Shown here: positions 35,076 through 47,282 of the stretch, in pieces
Layout: every line of letters begins with the position of its first letter
How positions within the stretch are numbered: the first letter of the stretch is position 1
Assembly: GCA_963971305.1 (NCBI GenBank)
Contig: OZ020307.1
Location: 48,915,702-48,979,701 of the forward strand
Source: Arcuatula senhousia
Taxonomy: Eukaryota > Mollusca > Bivalvia > Mytilida > Mytilidae
Direction of reading: 5' to 3'
DNA length: 64,000 nucleotides
Program-made: the position numbers and the translations under genes
The notes under the pieces: model-generated
Told to the model about the DNA's origin: nothing
What the model saw: only the letters and a program-made list of their open reading frames with translations
Databases searched by the model: none

Positions 35076-35639
35076 TACTAAAATATTAGTTTATTCTACT
35101 TACATAATTATTAAAAACTGAATAAAAGTTAAAATCTAAATCCAGATTTGTAGCATAGAGTACCAATAATATATATATCGATGCCAACTAACGGTCTCTA
35201 TTGAATTTGTAAACTTAATGAAACCTAGCAAAGGTTATCGAATAGTATGCATGCTATGTTATTTTTTTGTTAAAAACATTTATAAATTAATTAAAAACCG
35301 TGTTTATTGCCGTGAATTGTTCATCTAGATGCAAAAAAAGGCAAAATCAATTTATAAAATCAAGTCTCATTAAACAAGATATGTAAGAAAAGGTTAACAT
35401 ATTCAAATCAATACTACTTCTTCTAAAGTTTCATGTAAATTTTCGGGTGAATTTAATGCATAAATAAGCAATGTGTCTAAAAATACAACAACACGTAAAA
35501 GTCGAACACCATCTTTTGGAATCAATCTAACAATATGATTTGCATTTTGTAATACGACTTTGCAATTATAAAATGAATCGATAAGACAATCCTTGATATT
35601 TTTATACTTGATTTATTTGGAAGTCCTAAGGCCAATTCT

Positions 35640-36130
35640 TTAATTTCATGACATGTTGGATATAAGTATGCACGGGTGATGGACTTTGTAAAAGCAAAGG
35701 CGTACCAAATGGGTAATCAAACACACTATACCGATAAGACAAAGTCAAAATCGGTAGACAACAAATCATTACAACAAATGTATAACGAAACAAACTACAC
35801 ACACAAAAAAAGAAAAATATACAGTAAAAATAAACTGCATTTAGCAACGTGCGCTCAAGTAGAAACGAAAGTGAAACCAGGTGCAATAGCACACTCGTCA
35901 CTTTGCCAAAGATCGATTTAGATTTGGTCAAATCTTTTAAGTAGGATATTGCCAAACACTTTGTCAAACCAATATCTGTGCTCATCTGAGGGATATAAAT
36001 CCTGTATTTGTCTACAAGCACATGGTGTCTTCCGTAATGGTTCTTGAGTGACGAGAACAACCTGGGTGAAACGTATCTCTCAGTAGGATAGCAGGCATTT
36101 AAAAAGCCTCTAGTTTTCGAGTTTGGGTTA
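35640..36130 (-). mobile_element. Detached Penelope-like 3' tail
   Basis: Minus-strand frame with YVSPRLFSSLKNHYGRHHVL and DKYRIYIPQMS, homologous to the RT tail at 11690-11770. It is followed by a non-coding part with GCACCTGGTTTCACTTTCG and ends near CACCCGTGCATAC. Upstream of gene C. Confidence 0.6.
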
Positions 36131-36199
36131 ATAGTATGACACACAGCTGAAAATATTATTTTATGAAAGGAAAAAAATAATTGAACTTTCAATTTAGCT

Positions 36200-38230
36200 T
36201 GGTCGTCATATTCTTACGTGGTCACGTTCTTCTATTCTTGACGTTTTTTGACGGTACCCACACAATGTGCATTTCACCACTGTTTTTGAAGTCAAATAAA
36301 AGAAATGTTTATCTGTTAAATTCAACCATAAAAGGTATTAGACCCAAGGATAATCAATCAATAAAAAAAGGTATACAGAAAACTTTATTCTACTCAAAGT
36401 CATCGTACCTTTTATATCAAAAATATTCATTGAATTTAGGACTATTTTCTCTTTTGTAACAAGATTCCGTTTCATGTATACAAAATGTTTCACGTGAGTA
36501 TAAAGTAGGTTTGTTAATTCACATGTACTCACAAATTTAGAATTGTATGTATTGTAGTTTTAAAGAAATTTGGGATAAAAGATCATCAAATTACACCTGT
36601 TGCATGTTCGGATTAACACAAACCAGTATTTGGTTTGGAATTCACGCTATATCCGATGACAAAAAACACGTGTGTTTTTATTTACAATTTTGAAACATTC
36701 CTTTATATAGCTATATATAGGGTTATTTGATTGACATTTTTACTTTTGATGCATGGATTGTCTATAAATATTGTGTTAAACTATCTTATTTTTGATATTT
36801 TTGCACTTCTTTAGGGTGTATATTATAATTCACAAATAAAATACGTAGGACCTGTTTATTTAGTGGAGACATTGAAATGCCAGGTGTCTGTCCGAGCGTT
36901 TGTCACGCTTTTCTTTAAAATAGATTTCACACTTGCAATTCTAAATGGATGTTCGTTTCGTGAATTTTAAACATTTTGCTTATATTAATAAAAACTCAAT
37001 TTATCAAATTCGAATTTTTGTACCGTGTGTCTGTTTTTTTTTCTGTAGAAGTTTTGTTGGCATTAGTATATGATTCTATTCACCACGCTTGAACCTTATT
37101 AGCACTTTCATGTCTACATATCTCAAAGGTATACATACATGTAGTATCATTTTACTTTCTGCGGTACAAGTTTGTCGAATTTCGGTAACATAAGACTGGT
37201 TTTTTTGGGGGGGTCCCTTTGTACTTGCATTATAACTAGTTTTGGTCTACCCATTTTGAGCCTGTAAGCGCTCTCACTCATAATTATCTTCGGTTGTTTG
37301 TGAACTTTGTGCACAACGTTTGAATTGTTTTTACATTCAATTACGAATTTTGTAGGTACTGTGCGACTTATTTCGTTTTCAACGTTACGTCGTTTGAAAT
37401 AAAGTTCAGTTGTTTATTGTCTGATTAATGTTTCTTTTGTCGTTGGAGTTCGATCGTTTGCTAAATAAAGTTGTTAATTTTTAAAAGTTTTCAAAAACCA
37501 AAAAAAAACTTATATACATTTAGAATGGCGTCTTCAATGGAAGACATACGAATATGTGGGCTACGTTTGATTTTATTAGATCAAAATTAATATTATTAAG
37601 CAAACTTTGATTTTAGAGTGAGAAAATAGGGGATTGAATCTGCCTGTAGGATCCATTGTATTTTGATGGTCATATTTCACATCAATTATCTCCCTTGATA
37701 TTTTCAAAACAATGATTTATTAAGTTAATAGTCATATCTCTGTTTAAAAAATTTTCATTATATGTTTAATATTTCCTTGATTAACTCATTTAATATTTTT
37801 GTTATGTATTTATTGATAGGCTAGCATTTTCTTTGCATATTTAGATGTGCTTGGTCACATGACACCTGTCCTCATTAACCTTAAGTCATTAAATGCAACA
37901 TTAACTCAACCGGTTTATTATGTTAGTATAGATTGTTTCATTTCTATAGTTCGACATCGATATCCATCTTTCAGCAGCAACTTGCAAGAAAGCCATGTAA
38001 AATAAGTATTGAGCAGTTAAGTAGAAGAAAAAAGGCCGAAATACAATAGAAATAGCAAAGTTTCATTCCCCCAAAAAAGAATCTGCAAACTGCTTGTGCA
38101 CAACTGTTTAGAAAATTTTCAAAGCTTATTTAAAGTTCCTATACAAAAAAGTTCAAGACATGGCTTCAATCAATTGTGGATTCTTAAAAAGTCATGTTCA
38201 TCATGTATTAGCATTTAAACTTTTGATTTC
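36200..38230. other. Non-coding, nothing recognised
   Basis: About 2 kb of AT-rich sequence with homopolymer runs and short chance frames. No repeat shared with the rest of the window was noticed. Confidence 0.45.
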
Positions 38231-38239
38231 TCTACATTA

Positions 38240-38620
38240 TAAACTTCAATTCCACATTCAAAATTAACAGAAGATCAAATAATAAAAATGATCAACTTCC
38301 TTATCAACAACATATTTGTACGGTTCGGTGGATGTGATTTTCAGTAGACAATAGGTATCCCAATGGGCACAAATTCTGCACCATCGCTTGCCTATTTGTT
38401 TCTTCATTCATATGAAGCGGACTTCTTACAATCACTTCTAGACAAAAAAGACTGCAGACTTGTTTTATCCTTCAATCTCACATTTCGTTATGATAATGAT
38501 GTCCTTTCACTAAACAGTCTTCAATTTTGTGATTTTTTACATCCCATATATCCGAAGGAACTTGATCTACATACCCTTCTGGAGGAGCCGAGTTCCTTTT
38601 TCGTTACGACTTGAGTTCAC
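38240..38620 (+). pseudogene. Penelope-like RT fragment (palm)
   Basis: One frame with a stop near 38345 reads INFLINNIFVRFGG, then IGIPMGTNSAPSLAYLFLH, then NLTFRYDNDVLSLN (second Asp of the YxDD motif position replaced by Asn) and IYPKELDL. Frame lost at about 38615. A further independent Penelope-like lineage. Confidence 0.78.
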
Positions 38621-38699
38621 GATGCTTATATTGCAGTTTCATTTTGGTTGTGTGTTTTTAAACCCCATGTTTCCGACTTTTGACTTTTTTGGAACTAGG

Positions 38700-39090
38700 A
38701 TGTGTGCTCAAGGTGGTTAAAAGGTACAGCCCTGACTTAATGAACACCAGGATCGTCATACTATAATGCAGAAAACCTGACCGCATACCATAGTGGTGCA
38801 CCGTGTTGGGAAAAATGTCACGTTCCTCGCACGTTAAACAACGTTGCTACAGGTCTCGGTAAGAGAAAAAACCACAAGATACCAGTGCAGAAGGCTAAAT
38901 TGACTGTTTTGACCCATCAATTTTTATCCGGTGGCAGTCAAAACCCTCCCCGATTGGCCTTGTGTCCCCTTTTCTCCACTTCAAGATTGGATCACTTCTA
39001 AGATTTCATTTTCATCTTCTGGATACATGTATAGGCGAAATTGTTCTGCTCGGGAGTAAAGCATTAACTAACTCACTAACTAACTAACTA
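38700..39090 (+). repeat. SINE-like repeat S, copy 1 (partial)
   Basis: Shares GAAAACCTGACCGCA, CATAGTGGTGCACCGTGTTG, GAAAAATGTCACG, TTCCTCGCACGTTAAA and a terminal GGGAGTAAAGCA..TAACTAACT run with 47283-47795. It lacks the first 110 bases of that copy. Confidence 0.75.
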
Positions 39091-40027
39091 GCTTACCGTT
39101 TAGAAAGCAAGTGATTTTGACCATTTTTTGGGTTAAGAGTTCAATTTCTTAAGGCGTATTCCTTTAGAAAGGATGTTGTGTTCAAAATTATACGCATATT
39201 TTGTAAATGAATATCGTGTACATGTATGTACCTTACAAACTATTCAAACTTGTCATGGTACATCTTCAAGGCTGAGTGAAATACTGGTGCTCATTAGGGA
39301 GCTTATAGTCCTCACTATAGACTAGAAGGCTCTGCAACGACCGTTAGACTAAACATGCTATTTGCCAAGAGTCCTTTAGCCCATCACACACCATTACCAG
39401 AGTTAACTCCCCCAGTTACAGTTGAACCGGCGACAGGAACCATCTACCACGATATGCAGGTTCTACTCCGAATTCGGCATAAAACTGGTGTCCAAGCTAT
39501 AGCTTTATATACCAAAAGCTAATCCGGCATGTCATAAATCTTAAATTAACTTCGCTCTATTTTGCTGAAAAGATTATCAGGATCGAGCTAAGGTTGAATC
39601 GCACTTGACTGACAAATATGAGTCTCTCAAACTTTTAAAGAATAATTGTCTCCCTGATTGTCTTTATGGTAGCCGTGATGTCATATAGGTTGAACTTAAT
39701 GTTTTTATCATGATATAACAAGCCTCCGCTTCTAAGCCAAGGTTTTCTTCCAAATTTCCATGTTTATCTCCATTTTATATAATATCAAGATTAATCTATT
39801 AATTGTACAAGTGTAATAAAGTTGGAAAACGGTGTGAAGATGAAGGCCAAAAGAGGGGAAGGCAAACGAGTGCGGAAAATCTGCAAGATAACTACAAAAG
39901 CCAATGTATGATAAAAGCCAAATTTGGCCTGATGGGAACAAAGACATGCATGTGCATTTTACCGTCTATTTCAATACAGCTACGCTTAAACATTTATATA
40001 AAACATATGTAAGACAAATAAAACACG

Positions 40028-40094
40028 TTTTCCGCATTCTGTTTCGATTTCCGTTTCCGTTCCGCATTCTGTTTCTGCGTTTTAGTAACACCCG
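40028..40094 (+). repeat. CCGTTTCCGTTCCGCATT-type degenerate repeat
   Basis: TTTTCCGCATTCTGTTTC is repeated twice with small changes and followed by TGCGTTTTAGTAACACCC. This text is familiar to me from bivalve MITE ends, but no partner end was found here. Confidence 0.45.
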
Positions 40095-40612
40095 GTGACT
40101 TATACCTGGTATACCTTTCCTTTGATCTTTGGATCTGCGCCTATGACTCAATCATGTACTTATATTTAACACAAAAATATGTATGAACAAAACACATGTA
40201 TCAAGCGATTCATATCAATGAATAATATATGTTGATATCATTAAAAGAAATTAACTCTTTATTGCAACCCATTACTTGGAAATATTTTGTCCTTTCTTTG
40301 CAAAACCTGAGAGGTCTATTGGGTAACATGTAGTGTCCTCAGTGTTACATGGATACAACATGTACAAATTGAATTGAAACTGTACATTATTATCATGATT
40401 TAAATTTCAATTTCTTTTTCCTATTTATATATGTTCAAAAAGAATAATATTTTAAGAAAAGTTTTCACAATTGATTAAGACAAACTAAAGTTACATATAT
40501 ATATTAACCTTTGTCTGATAAAATAAAAGAAAATGAGATGTTTAAATAAATATCTTAAAATGTAAGTCAATGTATTCAGGACCTTGTTTAATCTTTTATC
40601 TTTTTAAAAGAA

Positions 40613-40840
40613 GGTCGAGTATTTTCAGACATGGTCGAGTTCTATTCAGACATAATGGAGTACTTTTCAGACTTGGTCAAGTAATTTTCAGACCTTTTCA
40701 CATGTCGAGCACAAGTCGAGGAAAAGGTGGAGTACAAGTCGAGTACTTATAGTCTGACTAAGACTGTGGTCGAGTAATTTTTAGAATGTCGAGTAATAAC
40801 TACATGTAGCACAGTCGAGTACAAACATTGGCCATTTCAG
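40613..40840. repeat. Degenerate GTCGAGTA / TTTCAGAC repeat block (right)
   Basis: At least ten irregular units of GGTCGAGTAxTTTTCAGAC type, matching the vocabulary of 1-200. It abuts an integrase fragment on its right side, suggesting terminal repeats of the same element. Confidence 0.6.
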
Positions 40841-40844
40841 ACTT

Positions 40845-41330
40845 TTAAAAGATTGTAGTGTCTTCCATCACCGCATCCGAATTTTCATCGTTAAATTCCT
40901 TGCCATTATATGTCTGCACAATTCTCGGAGGTCCAAAAATGTACATAAATTTTAGCAGCACCACAGCAACCTCTTTTGTCGTCTCCTTTTTTATTGCACA
41001 TCTAAAGGGATATCTGCTGTGACAGTCCACAATATTGCAGATAAAGTTATAGCCGTGAGACGGTCTTGGGAGGTTGCTGGTATAGACCTTCTTGTTCTTT
41101 GTGTCTTGGGAAGATCGCTAACCGTCAAACATTGTCGGCATCTGACATCCCGTTTGAACAGGATACGGACATTTTCTCTCACCACGGGGCAGAAATTTTT
41201 CCAGAGTGTTTCATACACAGCATCGCTCTTCCTATGATCGGTTACACCAAAATGTATATGTCTTGTATAAGTTCCTCTTTGGCCAGCACTCGTCTGTGGT
41301 TCTCAATTTATTTAATTTTAATGTATTGTA
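40845..41330 (-). pseudogene. Integrase fragment (Gypsy/Ginger-like), frameshifted
   Basis: Minus-strand pieces: HFGVTDHRKSDAVYETLWKN, RENVRILFKRDVRCRQC (zinc-finger Cys pair), then in another frame DCHSRYPF (first catalytic Asp) and FGPPRIVQTYNGKEFND. In the last motif integrases have Asp where Tyr stands here, so the catalytic triad is broken. A frameshift lies near 41035 and another near 41270. No RT is present around it, so it could come from a Gypsy element or a domesticated or Ginger-type integrase family. Confidence 0.7.
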
Positions 41331-41387
41331 ACATTCAAAGCATTGACGTTTATAATTTCAATTTTGATAACTTGACCTCAACTTAGC

Positions 41388-41600
41388 ATGTCTAGTCTCA
41401 CCAATTCATTACGGAGTACTTTAAACATGGCCATCGCACTTCGGGGCGCTTACTATTTCTTAGCATCGCCTTTCCGCGTTCCCATCGCACTTTGTCGTGT
41501 TTTTATATTCACAACATCGCACTTCCGCGCGAACATCACACTTCGGTGTGACCATCACGATTCCTCGTTCCTGTCGAACATCCGAGTCCTACACATGTAT
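41388..41600 (+). repeat. Degenerate CATCGCACTTC repeat
   Basis: CATCGCACTTCxGxGCG-like words recur about six times at irregular spacing (CATCGCACTTCGGGGC, CATCGCACTTCCGCGC, CATCACACTTCGGTG). More GC-rich than its surroundings. No known element. Confidence 0.45.
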
Positions 41601-42629
41601 CTTCATAAAACTTTATAAGCATATACATCAGGGTATACCAAAACAAAAATCATTGAATTCTTGTTGTTTGTTACATTGAAGCAAATGTATCATTCATAAA
41701 ATGAATCCAGGTTTTGACATGTATCTTCTCCAAAAAAGACGACTGCCAGTACTGACTCAATAATTCATGTGATTTCATAAAATTGCACTTTTTTGATTTT
41801 AACATGTACAGGTAAAGGGACTACGTCCCGTTTTAATTGGGACTATACTTGTACTAGTTATATAGGATTATGAGATTAAGGAAAAAAATTGAAATAATCA
41901 AATCAATTTCGGGTCTTTTGCTCTAATTTATACTGTATTAAGAGAAAAAGTACAGCAAATTATAACGGCGATTATTTAAGGATTTCACAATGCCGTTGTG
42001 CTTTTCCATTCGTAAAACAATCGTGACATCTTTCTTTAAGCTCCAAAAGTGTCTTCTTGTTAATGTTCTTTTGCATGCATTTGGGGGGGGGGGTGTATTG
42101 AACAAATAGACCCAGACATAACCTTATTAATGTTATACAGTATAAAAGGTAGCTTTAGGCAGTTTATTAATTTGCTTTTTTGGTAACTTTATTTAAAGAC
42201 GATATATTGTTTAGTTATCTAAGGTTAACTTTAGCCTTGTTGGTTGAACTTATAGAATTGATATATATAAAATAAAAAAATCATGAGAATGGATAAATGT
42301 TTAAAAAGTAAAAGACAACTTAAGGTTTCTAATGCTGTTAATGTTTACTCTTATTCGTATTTAGCCTAAGTTAATCGTTTGAGGTTGAAAAAAAAAAATC
42401 ATTTATATACTGATCTAATAATGTAAACTGTCATTAAATTAAATAAATGTATGAATAAAATGGAATGACTGTACTAAAAACTGACCCTATAAAGCAGGAC
42501 ACTTTTATAACTGTTAAAAGATAGAGAACAATTACAAATATTATATTCATTTCAAATCTTTAAAGGGGTTTTACCAATGCGTTCACATATTTCAACGATG
42601 AATACAGTACCTGTATGGTAAAACTTCCC

Positions 42630-42810
42630 TCTCTCCCCATTTACCATCACACCATTTACCATCCCCATACACCATATACTATTTCCATCCCCATACACCA
42701 TGTACCATCCCCATCCCCATACACCATGTACCATTCGCGTCCCCATCCCCATATACGATTTACAAACCCCATCCCCATTTACCATTCTATATTCCCCATA
42801 CCCATAATGC
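42630..42810 (+). repeat. CCATCCCCATACACC repeat block, left
   Basis: Irregular mixture of CCATTTACCAT and CCATCCCCATACACCAT units just inside the left inverted end. The same text, in the same orientation, occurs at 45830-46030. Confidence 0.85.
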
Positions 42811-43249
42811 AATTGTTTATTATTATCGATAATACATATATTATATAATTTGTTTTAAGGAAATTATTACGATATTTAATAGTTTAAATATCTATTAATG
42901 TTTTTTATTTAGTTAACAAGTATAAATAACATACGGGTGTCATAGAAATAATAACTATATATAACTTATTTTCATAACACAAAATTTACTATCGCATTTT
43001 AATATTTTCAATATTAAATATTAATTGAAAATGTTTCATTTTAGTAATAACTAAAGCTGTTATCATTCTTTTAATGAAACCATGTTATTCAAAATCTTAA
43101 AAAAACATAATTATAATGTCTATGATAATAATTATAATATATAACGCAACTTTTTAGTAAAAATTGATCTTGAACTTTTCTAATTACATCCAATGTATGA
43201 CATATAGGTCTAGGCATAACCTGAATAAAAGTCAACATATTTATATTTT

Positions 43250-45350
43250 TAGTTTATCTAAGCATATATGTTTCAAATCTAATGAAAAAACTTGTTTCGC
43301 AATCAATTTCTTGTCAATTTAATTAAGCCGGCATATAATTTGGAGCTCAAATATCAGGTTTTACTTGGGTAACTAATATTTTACATATAACAATTGCAAG
43401 ACTTTAGTGTAATCTTAATACTCCTATGCAAACCAGTTTCCATTATAGTTTCTTAACTATGAACCTTATTTTTGAAATAATTGATACATTTATGCCTATG
43501 GCTATATATATTTTCAACTTATCTTAGCATATATGTTTCAAATCTAATGAAAAAACTTGTTTCGCAATCAATTTCTTGTCAATTTTATTAAGCCGGCATA
43601 TAATTTGGAGCTCATTAATATCAGTTTTACTTGAGTAAGTAATATTTTACATATAAAACTTGCAAGTGTGATCTTAATACTCATATGCAAACCAATTTTC
43701 ATTATAGTTTCTTAACTATGAACCTTAGTTTTAAAATAATTGATACATTTATGCATATTGTTATGTATATTTTCAACTTATCTTAGCATATATGTTTAAA
43801 ATCTAATGAAAAAACTTGTTTCGCAATCAACTTCTTGTCAATTTTATTAAACCGGCATATAATTTGGAGCTCAAATATCAGTTTATACTTGAGTAACTCG
43901 ATATTTTACATATAAAAATTGCAAGTGTAATCTTAATACTCCCATGCAAACAAATTTTCATTATAGTTTCTTAACTATGCGAACCTTATTTTTGAAATAA
44001 TTGATACATTTATGCACATGGCTATGTATATTTTCAGCATATATTTTTCTAATCTAATGAAAAAACTTGTTTCGCAATCAATTTGTTTTCAATTTTATTA
44101 AACCGGCATATAATTTGGAGCTCAAATATCAGTTTTTACTTGAGTAAGTAATATTTTACATATAAAACTTGCAAGTGTGATCTAAATACTCCAATGCAAA
44201 CCAATTTTCATTATAGTTTCTTTACTACAAACCTTATTTCTGAAATAATTGATACGTGTATTCACATGACTATGTATATTTTCAGCTTATCTTAGCATGT
44301 ATGTTTCAAATCTAATGAAGAAACTTGTTTCGCAATCAATTTCTTGCAATTTTATTAAGCCGGCATATAATTTGGAGCTCAAATATCAGTTTTTACTTGA
44401 GTAACTAATATTTTACATATAACAATTGCAAGTGTAATCTTAATACTCCTATGCAAACCAATTTTCATTATAGTTTCTTAACTATGAACCTTATTTTTGA
44501 AATATTTGATACATTTATGCATATTGTTATGTATATTTTCAACTTATCTTAGCATATATGTTAAAAATCTAATGAAAAAACTTGTTTCGCAATAAATTTC
44601 TTGTCAATTTTATAAAGCCGGCATATAATTTGGAGCTCAAATATCAGTTATTACTTGAGTAACTAATATTTTACATATAACAATTGCAAGTGTAATCTTA
44701 ATACTCCTATGCAAACAAATTGTCATTATAGTTTCTTAACTATGAACATTATTTTTGAAATAATTGATACATTTATGCACATGGCTATGTATATTTTCAG
44801 CATATATTTTTCTAATCTAATGAAAAAACTTGTTTCGCAATCAATTTGTTTTCAATTTTATTAAACCGGCATATAATTTGGAGCTCAAATATCAGTTTTT
44901 ACTTGAGTAAGTAATATTTTACATATAAAACTTGCAAGTGTGATCTAAATACTCCAATGCAAACCAATTTTCATTATAGTTTCTTTACTACAAACCTTAT
45001 TTCTGAAATAATTGATACGTGTATTCACATGACTATGTATATTTTCAACTTATCTTAGCATATTTTTTTTCAAATCTAATGAAAAAACTTGTTTCGCAAT
45101 CAATTTCTTGTCAATTTTATTAAGCCGGCATATAATTTGGAGCTCAAATATCAGTTATTACTTGAGTAACTAATATTTTACATATAACAATTGCAAGTGT
45201 AATCTTAATACTCTTATGCAAACCAATTTTCATTATAGTTTCTTAACTATGGAACTTATTTTTGAAGTCATTGATACATTTATGCATATGGCTATGTATA
45301 TTTTCAATTTTTCTGGACATAAAAGTTTTTAAATCTAATAGAAAAACGTA
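43250..45350 (+). repeat. 257-bp satellite, eight units, with 3-unit higher-order repeat
   Basis: CTTGTTTCGCAAT anchors occur at 43291, 43556, 43815, 44066, 44324, 44581, 44829 and 45088 (spacings 248-265). Each unit has TCTAATGAAAAAACTTG, GCCGGCATATAATTTGGAGC and TTACATATAA. Units 3/6, 4/7 and 5/8 share private variants, giving a period of about 764 bases. AT-rich and non-coding. Confidence 0.92.
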
Positions 45351-45829
45351 TCAGGTGTTATATCGTTACTTTTTTCTTAAATGCTGTATATTATTATTCA
45401 ATATTAACTAAAATACTCAGAATTAAATTCTTAATGTAAACAATTTTTCATTGTTTTCATTATACAAATATATATATACGGCGAAATGTACGTCACAATT
45501 TATTTGATCTTGAACATTTCGTTTATAAAATTCTTTCATTTATTTCAGTTATATATCTTATTTTTATAAATAGTTGTATTCAAATAAAAGATACATTTAC
45601 AAATTTATCGAAAAGTGCCGTCATTTTAATGTATAAAGTTATTTTCATACACTTAACAAACAAAACAACTATATAGTAATCATTACGTTAATCGTCCTCG
45701 TGTACACGTAGTAATATAAATATATTCGTTTTATATATTTTTCCATATTTAATGCAACAGACATCTACCGTATCATCTAAAGTAAAAATGACCAAATAAA
45801 TTTACAATTATTCTATTATTTTATCATAT

Positions 45830-46030
45830 ACCATCCCCATGCCATTTACCATTCGGTAGACCAATCAAATTCGATTTACCATTTACGATCCCCATTTACG
45901 ATCCCCATCCCCATACACGATACTATTCCCCATACACCATCCCCATACACTATACTATTCCCCATTTACCATTTACCATTCACCATCCCCGTCCCCATCC
46001 CCATTTACCATCCCCCCATTTACTATAGAT
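45830..46030 (+). repeat. CCATCCCCATACACC repeat block, right
   Basis: CCATCCCCAT, CCATTTACCATT and CGATCCCCATTTACGA units just inside the right inverted end, direct with respect to the left block. Confidence 0.85.
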
Positions 46031-46059
46031 TGGGAAGCTTTTACCATTTAGGGACTGTA

Positions 46060-47280
46060 CATATGAAATAAAAAAACATCAAATTGACGCATTTTTTCAC
46101 ACTTTCAATAAAATTACAACAACGACCAATTTGCAATTTCGATTTCTGAACAATTAGGAGGAAACAATATTTCAGTGTAACAACACAGCATACATTATTT
46201 TCAAAAAAATAAATACTTAAGTCTTTGAAAAATCTGGAAATACAAAACGTTAACTTATATTAACAGCTTTTAACTGATTTCCGACCGCTATACAGTGGCA
46301 TGTTTACTGTGATTTTTTGTTTATATCGATGAAAAATTCAAAAATATCTAATACAATTGACAAACCTTTGTATGAACTTAACTTTTTTTTTTAAATGAAA
46401 AGAGCCATGATGATTTCACGTATCTTGCTACTGAATTTGAAAACTATTTTATAGCCCAGCAGTATAAGTGGCTTTTAAAACGCAGATACGCATTTAAGGG
46501 GATAAACTTAAAGTCGTGTACTAAAGATCTTTGAACGCAAATGTTTTTTTTTCTCTTTCGAGCACAAGAAATTATATGAATATCAGATAAAAGCTAATAA
46601 ATGAATATTGCATTATGGTTTGCAATCATTATAGCATGTGAATGATCAACATTGGACATCCAAAAATCGACAGATAAGTACTTGCACTTTTAATGCAAAG
46701 TAAAAACAAGAGAGCAAAATTTAGTCTGACGATAACGACGTTGTGAAGAAAAAAAAACCAAGAGCTTGGTGTTTTAGTCATATCAAATTTCAACACATTT
46801 GGCATCGTGAAAAAAGTATCATATCTAATTGACAATTGTGCAACAGGCATATTTCTGGCTTCATGCAATTATGATTTCTTTTGAATTTGTGTTTATAAAG
46901 CAAACAAATTAAGAACTTTTTTTATTAAGATTGAAAATTGACTTAAGATAATATTGAGTAGAATGTATGAGTTTACCATTCTGATAAAATCTTTGATTTT
47001 TCAGAAATATTGATCATATGACACTAACTCTAAAAGTTTAAATGTGAAATTATATTTTTTAATCTATCTTATGTCATTTTGAGCATAACAGCGAACAAGT
47101 GTGTCTGTTTTATGTAATGATGCTTCCCTTAAATAATTATTTTAATTTTTTTGTGTTGAGTCGGATTTAAAACGATATACATATACTTGTTTCTTTACAT
47201 CGGCCGCTATATTTTTCTTCAAACCAGTTGTTCTCAAGAGATTTCTCTATGTCTCGTTACGTTGATTTAAAAGCTACTCC
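46060..47280. other. Non-coding, nothing recognised
   Basis: AT-rich; open frames are short and without motifs. The last 100 bases resemble the start of Penelope-like 3' tails (AGTTGTTCTCAAGAGATTTC) only weakly. Confidence 0.45.
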
Positions 47281-47282
47281 TT

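Larger units (their letters stand above)
42605..46057. mobile_element. 3.45-kb TA-flanked TIR element containing a satellite array
   Basis: The left end CAGTACCTGTATGGTAAAA at 42605 is matched in inverse at 46057 (CAGTCCCTAAATGGTAAAAG), followed in both by CTTCCC: about 24 of 28 bases match. Each end is flanked by TA (42603-42604 and 46058-46059), as for Tc1/mariner-class insertions. Inside each end is a block of CCATCCCCATxxACC repeats, and in the middle eight 257-bp satellite units. No transposase is encoded, so it is non-autonomous. Confidence 0.75.

Noticed and set aside
42615..42848. His/Pro-rich frame in the CCATCCCC block
   Set aside because: Follows directly from the simple repeat.
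43250..45350. Regularly spaced repeats resembling a CRISPR array
   Set aside because: Units are 257 bp, contiguous and homologous throughout; there are no unique spacers and the genome is eukaryotic.
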